NCBI GenBank assembly: GCA_021613335.1
Contig: JAJTWR010000380.1
Location: 311,001-375,000, forward strand
Direction of reading: 5' to 3'
Source: Whitmania pigra
Taxonomy: Eukaryota; Annelida; Clitellata; Hirudinida; Haemopidae
Length of the DNA stretch: 64,000 nucleotides
The translations under genes and the position numbers were made by a program. The notes under the pieces are model-generated. The model was given only the letters and a program-made list of their open reading frames with translations, ran no database searches and was not told the DNA's origin. Shown here piece after piece: positions 24,507 to 35,133 of the stretch (positions within the stretch are counted from its first letter, which is position 1; each line of letters opens with the position of its first letter).

Positions 24507-25139
24507 CTAATTTAGGAACGTTTTTGCACGTTTGATGAACTCCACCTTATTAACTTTGCCATCCTTATTTACGTCCGCCTCAGTAGCCAATGTCTGCAAT
24601 TATTAGAGAATTAATTACAAATGATTGTTATTTCAGGAAAATGTAAAACCAAATTACCATTATTAAAAAATTTATTTTTGATTGTGCTCGAGAAATATCG
24701 TAATAAAGGACGGGGCTTAATTTATACCAAGTATATATTGTGTAGCTGGATCTATTCGCTAAAAGCTCAGTTTACAAGTGTACGGTATAACTTATAAATA
24801 TTATATTGTATACATCTTCTCAAATTTGTGAGATTTTAGGATATAATATTGAATTTGTGGGATAATGTAAACTCACTTAGAAAGCTATATTAGAAAGATT
24901 CTAAACACAACAGCAATAAACTTACTTAATATAAGCTGAATTACAAAACTTAATGTTTTAACAATATGATAAGTATATTTATTAACCTTGGCTTGCTCAT
25001 CAAGCTGCTTTTCGGTAACTGAAACTCCCTTACGTTTATAAACCTTCCTCAACAATTCTTTCACCTCCGTGGAATCTATCGAACCACTCTTGTCACGATC
25101 AAACGTGTCAAAAGCCGCAGCAATAGTTGCATCATCCAT
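24507..25139 (-). CDS. Small EF-hand calcium-binding protein, copy 3
   Basis: Exons 25139-24987 and 24593-24507 give 79 aa with EF loops DRDKSGSIDSTE and DVNKDGKVNKVE. The intron sits at the same codon as in copies 1 and 2 and begins with the same GTTAATAAATA, but it is 393 bp rather than 75-80 bp, consistent with an insertion of about 310 bp. Sequence 25297-25425 upstream resembles 19010-19135 upstream of copy 1. This copy is the most diverged in its second loop, which has Asn at loop positions 3 and 9. Confidence 0.8.
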
Positions 25140-26290
25140 TTTTTGCCGGTTCTGTTAGCAAGGTTAACCTGGATGTATTTGAGAAATGGCGCAATAATGA
25201 TTGCTTTTATAGTTACTCGGATCACAAATATAATCCTTTTCATAACTAGTTAATTAATATTAAAAAAATTGTTTTAAACTGTTTTTGTAAATTTAATTAT
25301 GCCAGTCTAATTTCAAAAATTCGTCAGAAGGCAAACCAAGAACACTTATGCGCGTTTTTCTCAGTTCCTAGATTAATATCGTGAAAGAAAATCAAGCAAA
25401 GACTTCATTGTCTGTAAACTGAATCAAAATCATTATGCTAAAAACAAAAAATCACCGATTCGTGAAGGAAAGAAAATCTACCAATGTTTTTTGATTCGTC
25501 TCTTATACTAGCTACACCGAAAGTTACCAATACGAAATAACCTTCGTCATCCCAATGACGTTACTTATTTCACAAACAAATATACTAGTCTAATTTCCCA
25601 TAAGTCAAGGACATAAAGCAAATTCGGTCAAACGATTCCAAAAACTGTTTTAATAACGTCCGTTGAATAGCTGGATGATTCGAATCCGCATTGCAAATTA
25701 TGTAATGGCATTCACAAATAAAAAATTTTAACAGTTTTGCTTTTTTATTTCTCTACTTTGTTTTCATGGTAGCATAGAAGGTAGCATAGATAGGTAGCAA
25801 AGCAGCACATTAAAAGAGGTAAACAAACTTTTTTCGCATTGCATCGGATAACCGACAAAATTGTGATCACGAGCCAGATACTCATTCTGTACAATCTTGC
25901 AAGCCAGAACGAAATCTCTGGAAAAAAACTAAGCTTAATTCCAAGTGAATTAATCACGGAAAATTGCAATACACAAAAAGACATCCAACATATTTATTTA
26001 TTTTTTAAATAAGTTATCAAAGAAGACGATTCCATGTTTAAATTAACTTATTTTGAGTTTTTAAAATAAACATGTATTTATTCGACTATAAAAAAACTTT
26101 ACAATTTTGATAAATTTTATTTAAACGATCTCAACTTCAAGGTCAAATGTAGATCTATTTCATACATCATACTGACATTTTAAGATAAAGTGAAGTCTTT
26201 CCGCAGTTGCCTGATATAAAATTTAAAGGCCATATAGAAATTTAATAACAAGTGTTTCAACAATAGCCATTTTAATAAATTATAATTTAC
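25140..26290. other. Gap with duplicated 5' flank and no settled gene
   Basis: The first part (to about 25585) is the upstream flank of EF-hand copy 3. A minus-strand segment near 25915-25770 preceded by TTTTTTTCCAG could be a further exon of the gene at 26.3-27.6 kb: one frame reads FVLACKIVQNEYLARDHNF and then a stop after about 50 codons. Its phase does not fit the preceding exon, so I leave it unassigned. Confidence 0.3.
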
Positions 26291-27613
26291 TTTATCAATA
26301 TGTTCTCCTTTTATCAACTTCCTCAGTTCTTCCATTGCATTCTTATATCGAGTAGGACAAAATAGGAAAGGACTGCATGAAAATTGTACACACATGATCG
26401 CAAAGGTATTGTAAAGAATAAGTTTATAATGAATTTTATTAAATATTATATATAGTTTGAAATTATGGTAATGGCAACAGTCGTAACATATGAAACCCAG
26501 CCTGCACTGCCAAATAAGCCCTTGGGAGTTAGCGCTTTATAAATGGCCACAAGCGCCTAACGCTGTGTATGTGGCGCTATATAAATCAAGCACATTTATA
26601 ATTACATGATATATAGTATAATACTGTATGGCATATATATTAATAATATATAGTTTTATAATTAATTAGGTTTATTAATATTTATTTTTGCTGTTGTTTA
26701 TTTAAGAGATGGCTCACCATTTGTCAAAGATAAATTCTATATACCATGGAATACTGTCTGTATCACCCCAACATAGGGCCATGAAATAGAGACTCAGCTT
26801 ACTACGACTATAACCACGTGATGGAAATACAAATAAGTCGTTATCAAAGTCTTCTAGGCCTCCGCTCGACTGAAAGTATCGTGTCATCACTTCCAGATCA
26901 TAAAAATTTATTCCATTAACTAGTCCTAACTTACCCCCATAAGTTCCTCAGTCTTTTGTACTACTTCTTGCATAATAGCACATATTTTTAGAGATTTAAT
27001 AAAATCATCAAATACAAAATAGTTCTCGATAGTAAAATCTGGCTCATCTTGTGGATCAGCGTCGTTGTTACAGTTCTGTTGAAATTCTGGGAATTCTTTC
27101 GCTCCTGTCGCAGCCTTATCGACAGCTGTAGAACCACTCAGATTGCTTGAACTTTCAGGCGTGTACGAATCAAATCGGTGACTTAACCACTTTTTAATGA
27201 ATCCACGTTCATTCTCTGGCACCACCTCGAAAGAATTTTGTATTTAAATTTATATCAATATTATCGGCATATTCTAATAGAAAATAATGTCTTCATTCTC
27301 GAAATAAACGTACCTTTATCTCAGGTGAACGGTGAATTATATCGGTTAAAAAGTTAAGAAGCGGTAATAAGCAAATAATATAATTGCTGGTTGTTTTTGC
27401 CATATCATAATGAACGTCAATGGGACCTTCCATCTTTACATCATAACTTCTTTTGATAAAGTTACGCATTCGTTCGCGTAATTCGTCTTCAGTTTTTGCC
27501 GAATGAAAATAATGGATTAAAATGTCAAAAAAGTCTGTCGTGGGAAAGTTAATATGTGTCATAGATCTGAAATCTTTCAAAAATAGGTAAATATAATTGC
27601 TGTCTTGAGCCAT
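26291..27613 (-). CDS. Unrecognised multi-exon protein (partial model)
   Basis: Three exons join in phase 0: 27613-27314 (100 codons, starting MAQDSNYIYLFL), 27225-26935 (97 codons) and 26341-26291 (17 codons). Donors are GTACGT, GTAAGT and GTAAAT. At least one more exon must follow because no stop is reached. The first exon is rich in Phe, Ile and His with a hydrophobic stretch near residues 82-92; the second has a Ser/Asp-rich linker followed by a helix-like tail. I do not recognise the family. It may be a host gene or part of an unidentified mobile element. Confidence 0.45.
26480..26612 (+). repeat. SINE-like tail sequence
   Basis: The segment contains GCGCTTTATAAATGGCC and TGTGGCGCTATATAAATCAA followed by AT-rich sequence. 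A GGCGCTATATAAAT core followed by a simple AT tail is a common ending of short retroposons in lophotrochozoans. I see no tRNA-like head here, so this is a tentative tail fragment. Confidence 0.35.
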
Positions 27614-27808
27614 CTTGAAAAGAAAACAGACTTATTAGTTTGAATTTCCAGTCGCATTTGTAAAATAATTAATCATATATTTTTTTCTATAGAAAATTAC
27701 AAATATAGAAATAAATCGTTCAAATCGTGTTGACCCAATTATTATCGATAATTACAAACAATATTGTGTCAATGAAACCCTCGCTAACAGGGTTTCTTTC
27801 AGGCATAC

Positions 27809-27835
27809 TTTCGGGGGGGCTAAGCCCCCCCGAAA
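27809..27835. other. Perfect GC-rich hairpin
   Basis: TTTCGGGGGGGC and GCCCCCCCGAAA are exact reverse complements separated by three bases (TAA). This 12-bp arm with seven consecutive G:C pairs stands in very AT-rich DNA. It lies 26 bp before the decayed hAT reading frame, so it may be a terminal structure of that element. Confidence 0.6.
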
Positions 27836-27860
27836 AATTTTTTTTTCTCTTTTCTCAGCA

Positions 27861-28270
27861 ATGCTTTACAAAAAAAAAGATTTAAGTTTGACTAAAGTCA
27901 TCCCATTGATTACTTCAACAAAATTGCACTTGAATGATATTGTGAAGCAGTGCGAAGATACCGAGAGTCATTTACAAAAAAAGATTAAATGCAAAGTTGA
28001 TGAGATCAAATTAGAAACACACCTGGTTGAAGATGAAAGTGCTAAAAGCGTATTAACAGGAATGAAGAGGTATTGTGAAACTGTCATCAAATAAATTTAA
28101 GACAGATTTAATGACAAATCGATTGAGATTATGTTATTTGCAAATCAATTTGAGACTTTTGAATCAATGTCAGGTATTCAAGAAGAAGACATCATAACTT
28201 TTTGTAACAACTTTCCCATTCTAAATGCAGAAGCTGTACTCGCGGATTGGGCAAAAGAAAGTATTCAAAA
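27861..28270 (+). pseudogene. Decayed hAT-like transposase fragment
   Basis: One reading frame runs across the whole segment but is broken by stops at 28092-28094 and 28098-28100. It contains TKLHLNDIVKQCEDTESHLQ, an ETVIK tail before the stops, then DRFNDKSIEIMLFANQFETF and NAEAVLADWAKESIQ. The pattern resembles the central region of hAT transposases of the ZNF862/KIAA1586-like group. It ends abruptly where LINE endonuclease sequence begins, in the same frame by chance. Confidence 0.5.
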
Positions 28271-28271
28271 C

Positions 28272-28847
28272 TCTGAGCTAGCAATTGATGGCTATGAGAT
28301 GTTAAGGAAAGACAGAGAGGGACAGAAAGAAAATGGACATGGAGCAGGAGGGGTATTAATTTATATTAAGAATCATATCAAAGTAATAGAAAGAAAGGAA
28401 TTTCAAAATGAAAACTTTACAGAGAGTTTATGGTGTGATATTTACATAGGTAAATTCAAACTTCTTTTAGGGGTTTGCTACAGGCCACCAAATTTTAAAG
28501 AGGATACTGGACTAAATGAGATATTATACAAAGCCAGTAAGGAATTTATGCTAGTAATGGGTGACTTTAACTACCATATTAACTGGAACACTTTAGAAGG
28601 AGAAAGACCTGAGGATATAAACTTTATAAATGTAACAAATGATAACTTCTTATTCCAGCACATCACTGATCCCACAAGAGGTAAAAACACATTAGATTTG
28701 ATATTAACAACAGATGAGAACTTAGTGGAAGGCCTAACAGTTGGTGAACACTTTGAAACAAGTGATCATCAAGTTGTCAGATGGAACATTTATTTAGACA
28801 ACGAGGATTTAAAAAAAAGAGAACCTAGATTCAAAAAACTTTTTTAA
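28272..28847 (+). pseudogene. LINE endonuclease domain, truncated
   Basis: Reading starts in the SELAIDGYEMLRKDRE motif and continues through GGVLIYIK, GVCYRPP, VMGDFNYHINW, NTLDLILT and the catalytic-type SDH motif near the end. The N-terminal Asn and Glu active-site residues are missing, so the domain cannot be functional. The frame closes at a stop just after a run of T (28840-28845); shifting by one base there continues smoothly into the reverse transcriptase. The upstream open frame to 28131 belongs to hAT debris. Confidence 0.75.
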
Positions 28848-30936
28848 GGCTGACTATGATAAAATACGTTATGAGTTAGAGAAAACAAACCTAGCTAAAA
28901 AAATAGAATCTGCTAATGTAGAAGAAGCTTGGGCAATAATCAAGAAAGAGCTAAATCTAGTTGTAGATAAATATATCCCAAGCAGAGGCAGAACTCAGAA
29001 AAGACAGCCATGGCTTACGAAGGAGGTCATCAAATGCAAAAGAGCTAAGTATAAAGCATGGAAGAAATTACGAGAAATGACAAAAATAAATTCTGGAGAG
29101 GAAGAGGAAAGAGAGCTTAAGGATTTAAAACAAAAATATCAGAAACAAAGGAATGCATCAAACAGAATTAATAAAAAAGCATTACTAGAATATGAGAACA
29201 AATTAGCAAAGAATGTTAAAAGCGATAGCAAGAGCTTTTTCAGATACGTTAGATGTAAACAAAAAGTAAGGGACAAAATTGGACCATTACAAAATAGTGA
29301 GGGGCAAACAGTTGATTCAGTAGAGGAAACAGCCAATATATTAAATAGCTACTTCAGTTCAGTTTTTACTAAAGAAACAATAGGGAATATACCAGATCTG
29401 CCAAGGAGAATCCAACAGATTGAGATAAAGTTAGATACAGTAAACTTCTCAAAAACAGGGGTAATTAAGCAACTGGAAAATTTGAAAGTAGACAAGAGCC
29501 CTGGAATAGACAACCTACATCCTAAACTACTATATGAGACAAGAACAGCTATAGGAGAAGCATTGGCAATCTTATTTGTCAAATCGTTTGATTCAGGAAC
29601 AATACCAAGAGATTGGAAAGATGCAATAGTAGTTCCTCTATTCAAAAAGGGAAGTAGGGGTTTGCCATCCAACTACAGGCCAGTAAGCTTAACTTCTATA
29701 GTTTGCAAGGTAATGGAAAGAATGATCAAAGAGGCTAGATCAACTTTTTTTGGAAGAAACGATGTGATTGGAAAGAGCCAACATGGTTTTACTAAGAACA
29801 GATCGTGTCTTACCAACCTACTTGAGTTTTTTGAAGAAATTTATGAGTGGGTTGATCATGACAAGGCTGTAGATGTAGTGTACCTAGACTTCGCAAAAGC
29901 ATTTGACAAGGTGCCCCATCAAAGGCTTCAAAAAAAGCTCGGTGCATGTGGGATTGAAGGCAAACTATTACATTGGTTTACAAACTGGTTGACAGATAGG
30001 AGACAGAAGGTAGGCATAGGAGGAATTTATTCAGAGTGGCAACCAGTACTTAGCGGCGTCCCACAAGGATCGGTGCTTGGACCTGTACTGTTCTGCATAT
30101 ATATAAATGATCTGGATGATGGCATAAGATCTAAGTTATCTAAGTTTGCTGACGACACTAAAGTAGCAAGAAGTGTCAGCAAGCAAGAAGATGTAGATAC
30201 ACTTCAGGAAGATCTTAACAAGTTATTCAAATGGGCAGAAGATTGGCAGATGCTTTTCAACGTAAGCAAATGCTCCATTATGCATATGGGATGCAAAAAC
30301 ACGAAAGTCGAATATGCATTTGGAGGAAGCATTCTGAAGCAGTCAAATCAGGAAAGAGATCTGGGGGTAATAATGCAGAACAATGGAAAAGCATCTCTAC
30401 AGTGCATGGAAGTTGCTAAAAAAGCAAACAGAGTACTTGGAATGATAAAAAGAACAGTAGTAAGCAGGAACAAGGATGTAATACTGAGATTGTATAAGGC
30501 ATTAGTAAGGCCACACCTTGAGTACTGTGTGCAAGTATGGAACCCTCATTTGAGGAAGGATGTAGAGATGTTGGAAAGAGTACAAAGAAGGGCAACCAGG
30601 ATGATAGATGGTTTTGGAAAGCTTAGTTACGAGGAAAGATTAAATAGATGTAAATTAACGACTCTGGAAAAGAGAAGAAATAGAGGGGACCTCATCGAGG
30701 CATTCAAAATTTTATCGGGAAGGGAAGGCCTTTTGCCTGAACAGTTTTTCGAAGCCACAAAAAGTGTTTCTACTAGAGGGCACGATTGTAAATTATACAG
30801 GAAGGCTTCGGGAAACTTGAAAAACAATTATTTCAGTTCAAGGGTGGTTTCCTTATGGAATAAACTAGATAAGGAAACCATCCATGCTGACACAATAGAT
30901 AAATTCAAAATTTATTTAAGTAAATTCGGATATTAG
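28846..30936 (+). pseudogene. LINE reverse transcriptase, intact after the frameshift
   Basis: From 28846 the frame is open for 697 codons to the stop at 30936. A basic linker (QPWLTKEVIK) leads into the polymerase: KSPGIDNLHPK, PLFKKG with NYRPVSLTS, QHGFTKNRSCLTNL, YLDFAKAFDKVPH, LSGVPQGSVLGPVLF and the catalytic FADD at 30145-30156. The thumb region holds RDLGV, VRPHLEYCVQVWNPH and, near the end, a KLYRKASGNLKNNYFSSRVV stretch before a Trp-Asn motif. All polymerase motifs are intact, so this copy is fairly young. The first in-frame Met (29077) is internal and not the natural start. Confidence 0.85.
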
Positions 30937-31012
30937 GACTAAAAAGAGTGGTTATTACACAGATCCAGGTCTTCTTAACCACTATAAATAATTGTTATGT
31001 TATGTTATGTTA

Positions 31013-32378
31013 TCTCTTATACGAGAAATCGTGTTTGTTAACAACTCCGCCTCTGTAAAGTAATGTCGATAACATTTTATAAAAATTTTAGATATCGAAA
31101 CAACTAGTCAACGTAAACCCTAAAATAAGTTCTCACTTGCCTTTGTAAAAATCAATGTTAACATCATGACTTTCATACATGGTCAGACACTTTTGTTACT
31201 AATTTTTGCAAATAAAGAGGAAACCTAGCAAATGTGGTTAATCACTACGGTTTATTCTGTGATTTCAAAAGATTTTAATATCTTGTACAATATTTAAATT
31301 TCAATTTTAAAAAGTATATTAGAGAGTAATTTTAAAACTTTAAATCAGAAGTGCATTCCAAATAAAAATGAATTAAAATATACAGATAAGTACGTATGTT
31401 TATTCAGGAATATTTAAATGCCTCTTCGGACAATATGAACGTAAGTCCAAATCATCTGTCATGTAACGGACTATATCAAATAAATAAACAATATGAACGC
31501 GACGTTGCCGAGAGGAGGATGGAGTGCAGGCAGCCAGGCCCCATCAACTTTTTAAATCATCATCACAATCGTCGGTTCGTGTTCTCTGACTATCACAAGC
31601 GCAATACTGTGACATTTTGGCTTACTTATTTAAATTCATCAGCTTTTACAACTTGATTCAACACATCTTCGTTTGATGGTGGCTGATTATTGGCCAATCC
31701 GTAATTCGCACATAAGATATCTTTACTGTTTCAATAAAAGAATAAACTGTTCTGTATATTTTATCTACTTCTTTCAATTGATATTTCAACAAGTAAACCT
31801 GTAACAGATTTTAGAAATTAAGTGATGGCTTACCACGAATACAATAAATACTATGCTTCGGCTTACGTATTTTTCAGGTTACGTACTGACTGAAGGAACG
31901 AATTAAGTACATAAGGCGAAGTACGACTGCATTTCTGAAGTATTTAAATTCTCAACCAATCATAGCGTGCGTTTACTAATGTTAGTCAGCCATGGCTGGT
32001 GCTGGTTAGGGTTCGGAAAAAAAAGTCCGGTCTAGGCAAAGTGTCTAAGAAATTACAGCGAAGCAAAAGCAAAAGATATTACCAAATTAAAAAAAGAGCT
32101 AAAGACTGATTTTTGTGCGATCGATTATAGGCAAGAATAATGTCTAAATACCATCAAATTATTTTTTAATTAATTTCGTTCCTAAAAAATTGAAGAGGAG
32201 GTCCTTAAGCAACCTGAAAAATTCCTAAATTTTGGTTTCCAAATTCCTGTATCAACCATGTTTATGCAAACGTGAATATATTTTAAGAACGATGAGCGCT
32301 ATTTTATTACTTTCATATTCAAATGCGTGATCTACAACCCGCACATTTTCTTAAAATGGAGGGCCAGCCGGTCATCTG
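31013..32378. other. Gap downstream of the LINE, no supported gene
   Basis: No exon or RNA gene is recognised. The last few hundred bases are expected to hold the 3' untranslated region of the reductase gene on the minus strand. Confidence 0.4.
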
Positions 32379-33074
32379 TCACAGATCCAACTGAGAAGGC
32401 ATCTTTTGACCTAATAAACCAGCCACTAGGTTTCGAGATGCTAGAGTAGCCATGTCTGACCTAGTTTTCAAAGTGGCACTGCCGATGTGGGGCAATACAA
32501 CACAATTTTCCAGCATCAGTAGGGGATTGTTCAAAGGAATTGGCTCTGGCTCAGTCACATCCAATCCTGCCCCCCATATGACTTTGTTCTTCAAGGCACT
32601 AAAGGAGGTGTCAGGAATCAATGTAATGAAGGAAATGTCTTCAATAATAAACAATTATTAAATATTAAAGTTTAAGTACATTCCCCTCTAAAACTAAACA
32701 CCTGAAATATCTGAGGTAATGGTCCTCAATTAAAACTTCAGCATGTTAACCTAGCATGACTTTAACATGATTGGAGGTTTGACAACAAATGGCTTATACC
32801 TACCAGTATAGATCATTTTGATCAACAATGGCACCCCTGCTGATATTGATGAAAACTGAGGTTGGTTTCATTTTTTCAAAGGTTTCCCTTTTGAACAACT
32901 TCCTTGTGGATTCGTTGAGGGAACATGTGACAATGACGAAGTCCGAAATTCCCAGGAGCTCGTCGAACGTCACATACCTGGCCAGTCCACTGGTTTCAGA
33001 ATCTGTTTTTCAGCAGGAAATTCAACTTGGAATAATAATAACAATAATAATAATATAATAATAATAATAATATA

Positions 33075-33133
<59 letters not shown>

Positions 33134-34559
33134 AATAATAATATTAATAATAATAATAATGATGATAATAATAATAATAATAATGATAATAATGATAATG
33201 ATGATAATAATAATAATAATAATAAAATAATAATAATAATAACAAGACCAATAATATTACAGCAAAAAACAGTAAGATATAACATATAAGATACATTTAT
33301 ATGTAAAGCACAGCTCAACCAATTGTATAGTGCCAAGGGGTGCTTCATGGCAGTGCAAACACGTAACGAATGTTGCTATTACCATCGTTCGCAGGCACGC
33401 TACACTCTGAGCCAACTTGCACGCCCATAATAATGATGGCGTAATAACAATAATAACAACAACAACTAGTAAATACGATATAAATTATCCTCAATGTCAA
33501 TATCATAACCTGAAGGGGGACTTCGAGATGAATACACCACTTCGGTCACCCCAAATGGCTTCAGGCAGCCGGCCACAGTCCTTCCAATTCTCCCGAGGCC
33601 AACCAGACCCACTGTACTACCGTGGAGGGTCTGACCGCACATCCAGGAAGGCTTCCATGTTTGCCAAGCACCGCTTCTCACGGCCGCAGATCCTGATGGC
33701 GACGGAGATAATTTGGACATTGGCGACGAGTTTATTTGCTATTTATGAAGCCATTGTCACTCAATCCACTCATTTATTACCGCTGTCATTAACGTCGATG
33801 ATAATGTTGATTGTTTCTATCACCTTCAATAATCCTTCTGGCAGTGGCCAACAGGAGAGCTATGCAGAGTTCAGAGGTTGCCGATGTTAGGACATCGGGA
33901 GTGAAGCCTACTGCAATCCCTCGTTCTTTGCACTCCTTCAGATCGAGATGCTCAAACCCCACGCTCATTGTGCTCACCACTTTCAACTGGGGACCTTGGT
34001 TGAAAAGTTTTTTGAAGTTGAATGCAATTTGACAATGAATGTGAGAACTGTAGAATTCATACTGTAATGAGCTGTTATTTCTTAATTTTTTTATAAGCTA
34101 TTTGTATTTTGCATAAGCATATGGTTATTTGGTGAAATAGAGAGATAAGTAATTGTTACAATTATTTTAATATTGATTCAGTTACTGAGATGCTTTATTC
34201 CCAGTAATTATAAACATTGATAAATTATTTTGATCACCTGATGCATCATTCAAAATGTCAAAACAAACAATACGTTAATATTAATATCATAAATCATAAT
34301 TGCCACTTACCAAAGACTACATACCTGCATCATCCAAGACCTGCCTGTCGATCCTATCCGTCAGCATACAATATATCCCGTCGACACCCCTCACCCTCTC
34401 CAGGAGTTCCCCCCTTGGTATGACCTCATCGCTCTCCCAGTGGGTTATTTTCAAGCCCGCTTCTCTTAGGAGTTCGAGACCCGGCTTTGGAATTCTACGC
34501 GTCACCAAGACCTTTTTGGACATCAATAATTCCCTTCCTGATTTTGGAGGGGATAACAT
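32379..34559 (-). CDS. GRHPR: Glyoxylate/hydroxypyruvate reductase
   Basis: Five exons join in phase: 34559-34325, 33994-33824, 33692-33510, 33002-32804 and 32598-32379, giving 335 aa (the human enzyme is 328). The family reduces glyoxylate to glycolate and hydroxypyruvate to D-glycerate with NAD(P)H. Visible motifs are KVLVTRRIP near the start, [12 protein letters not shown], the dinucleotide fold [10 protein letters not shown], the catalytic Arg in INISRG, the Glu in [11 protein letters not shown] and the catalytic His in LPHIGSAT. It ends PSQLDL. Start could be 34559 or the in-frame Met 12 codons later, just before KKVLV. One donor (GTTATG after exon 3) is weak. The gene lies head-to-head with frataxin. 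No C-terminal peroxisomal SKL is present, so a cytosolic site is likely. Confidence 0.93.
33031..33245 (+). repeat. (AAT/GAT)n microsatellite in a GRHPR intron
   Basis: AAT units interrupted by GAT units fill about 215 bp of the intron between exons 3 and 4. The Leu/Ser/Ile-rich frames across it are repeat products. Confidence 0.9.
33290..33425 (+). repeat. Dispersed SINE-like repeat, copy A
   Basis: This segment aligns by eye with 38200-38352. Shared pieces are GCTCAACCA, AGGGG-GC-CTT-TGGCAGT(G/A)CAA, TTCGCAGGCA versus TTTGCAGGCA, and a CT-CGAGC(C/T)AACTTG tail followed in both copies by ATAATAA-type microsatellite sequence. A short repeat with a microsatellite tail is typical of short retroposons. 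Internal polymerase III boxes were not identified. Confidence 0.5.
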
Positions 34560-35133
34560 TTTTGACGACGTTGTGATATGGGTAGCAGGATTCTTGAGTA
34601 CACTGAAAGTTAGTCAGATGATGTCTTCAGTCCCATCTATATAGATGATGGGCCACCTTCTATGACCAACAATTGATGGTTATAATGTAAACAAGATGTT
34701 TGCCTAATGTTTGGTGTCTGTTTATAAACATGTAGTTGCAAGGCCAAAGAAAACAAGTCACTGCAAGACTACCTGGAAATAATGCTTCGCTTTGTCCACA
34801 AAAACTTTACTGAATTTTTCATATCTGAATTTTGATCCGAGTTGATTTCAAATGCAATTTTACGTCACCTTGAACTGTGCCCGTAGCGCAGCTTTGAAGA
34901 GTTCAAAGTTAAATCCTAAAATTTGTCATCTTGAGTAAAAATAGCTTATTTAAATTGGTTTAAAAATAAAATTAATAATAAACACAATAATAATAACAAA
35001 ACAATTGGCACGCAATTTCAAAGAGGTCATTGTTTACATATAACATAAAAGTTGTCGGTCAAATCGAATAAATATGAACGTATCTATAAAGATTGCCAGA
35101 CGCGTGAGAGTCTAATTTGTTATTCAAATCCTA
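34560..35133. promoter_or_regulatory. Shared intergenic region of divergent genes GRHPR and frataxin
   Basis: Only 574 bp separate the start codons of the two divergently transcribed genes. I see no unambiguous TATA box; a CTATATAG stretch lies near 34638. Regulation from a common bidirectional promoter is inference from the geometry. Confidence 0.5.

Larger units (their letters stand above)
28271..31012 (+). mobile_element. 5'-truncated CR1/Jockey-like LINE
   Basis: The element starts inside the endonuclease domain (about residue 45 of a usual APE-type domain) and carries the full reverse transcriptase. It ends about 75 bp after the stop in short tandem TTATG units (about 30993-31012), a typical CR1-group tail. 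The 5' flank is hAT-derived. Truncation and a frameshift at 28840-28846 make it non-autonomous. I found no target-site duplication. Confidence 0.8.

Noticed and set aside
25745..25984. 79-codon minus-strand hydrophobic frame
   Set aside because: Rich in Leu, Ile, Cys and Tyr without a family match; phase does not join the neighbouring gene and the start is not supported.
33417..33890. 157-codon plus-strand frame
   Set aside because: It is the antisense shadow of GRHPR exons 2 and 3, which are strongly supported on the minus strand.
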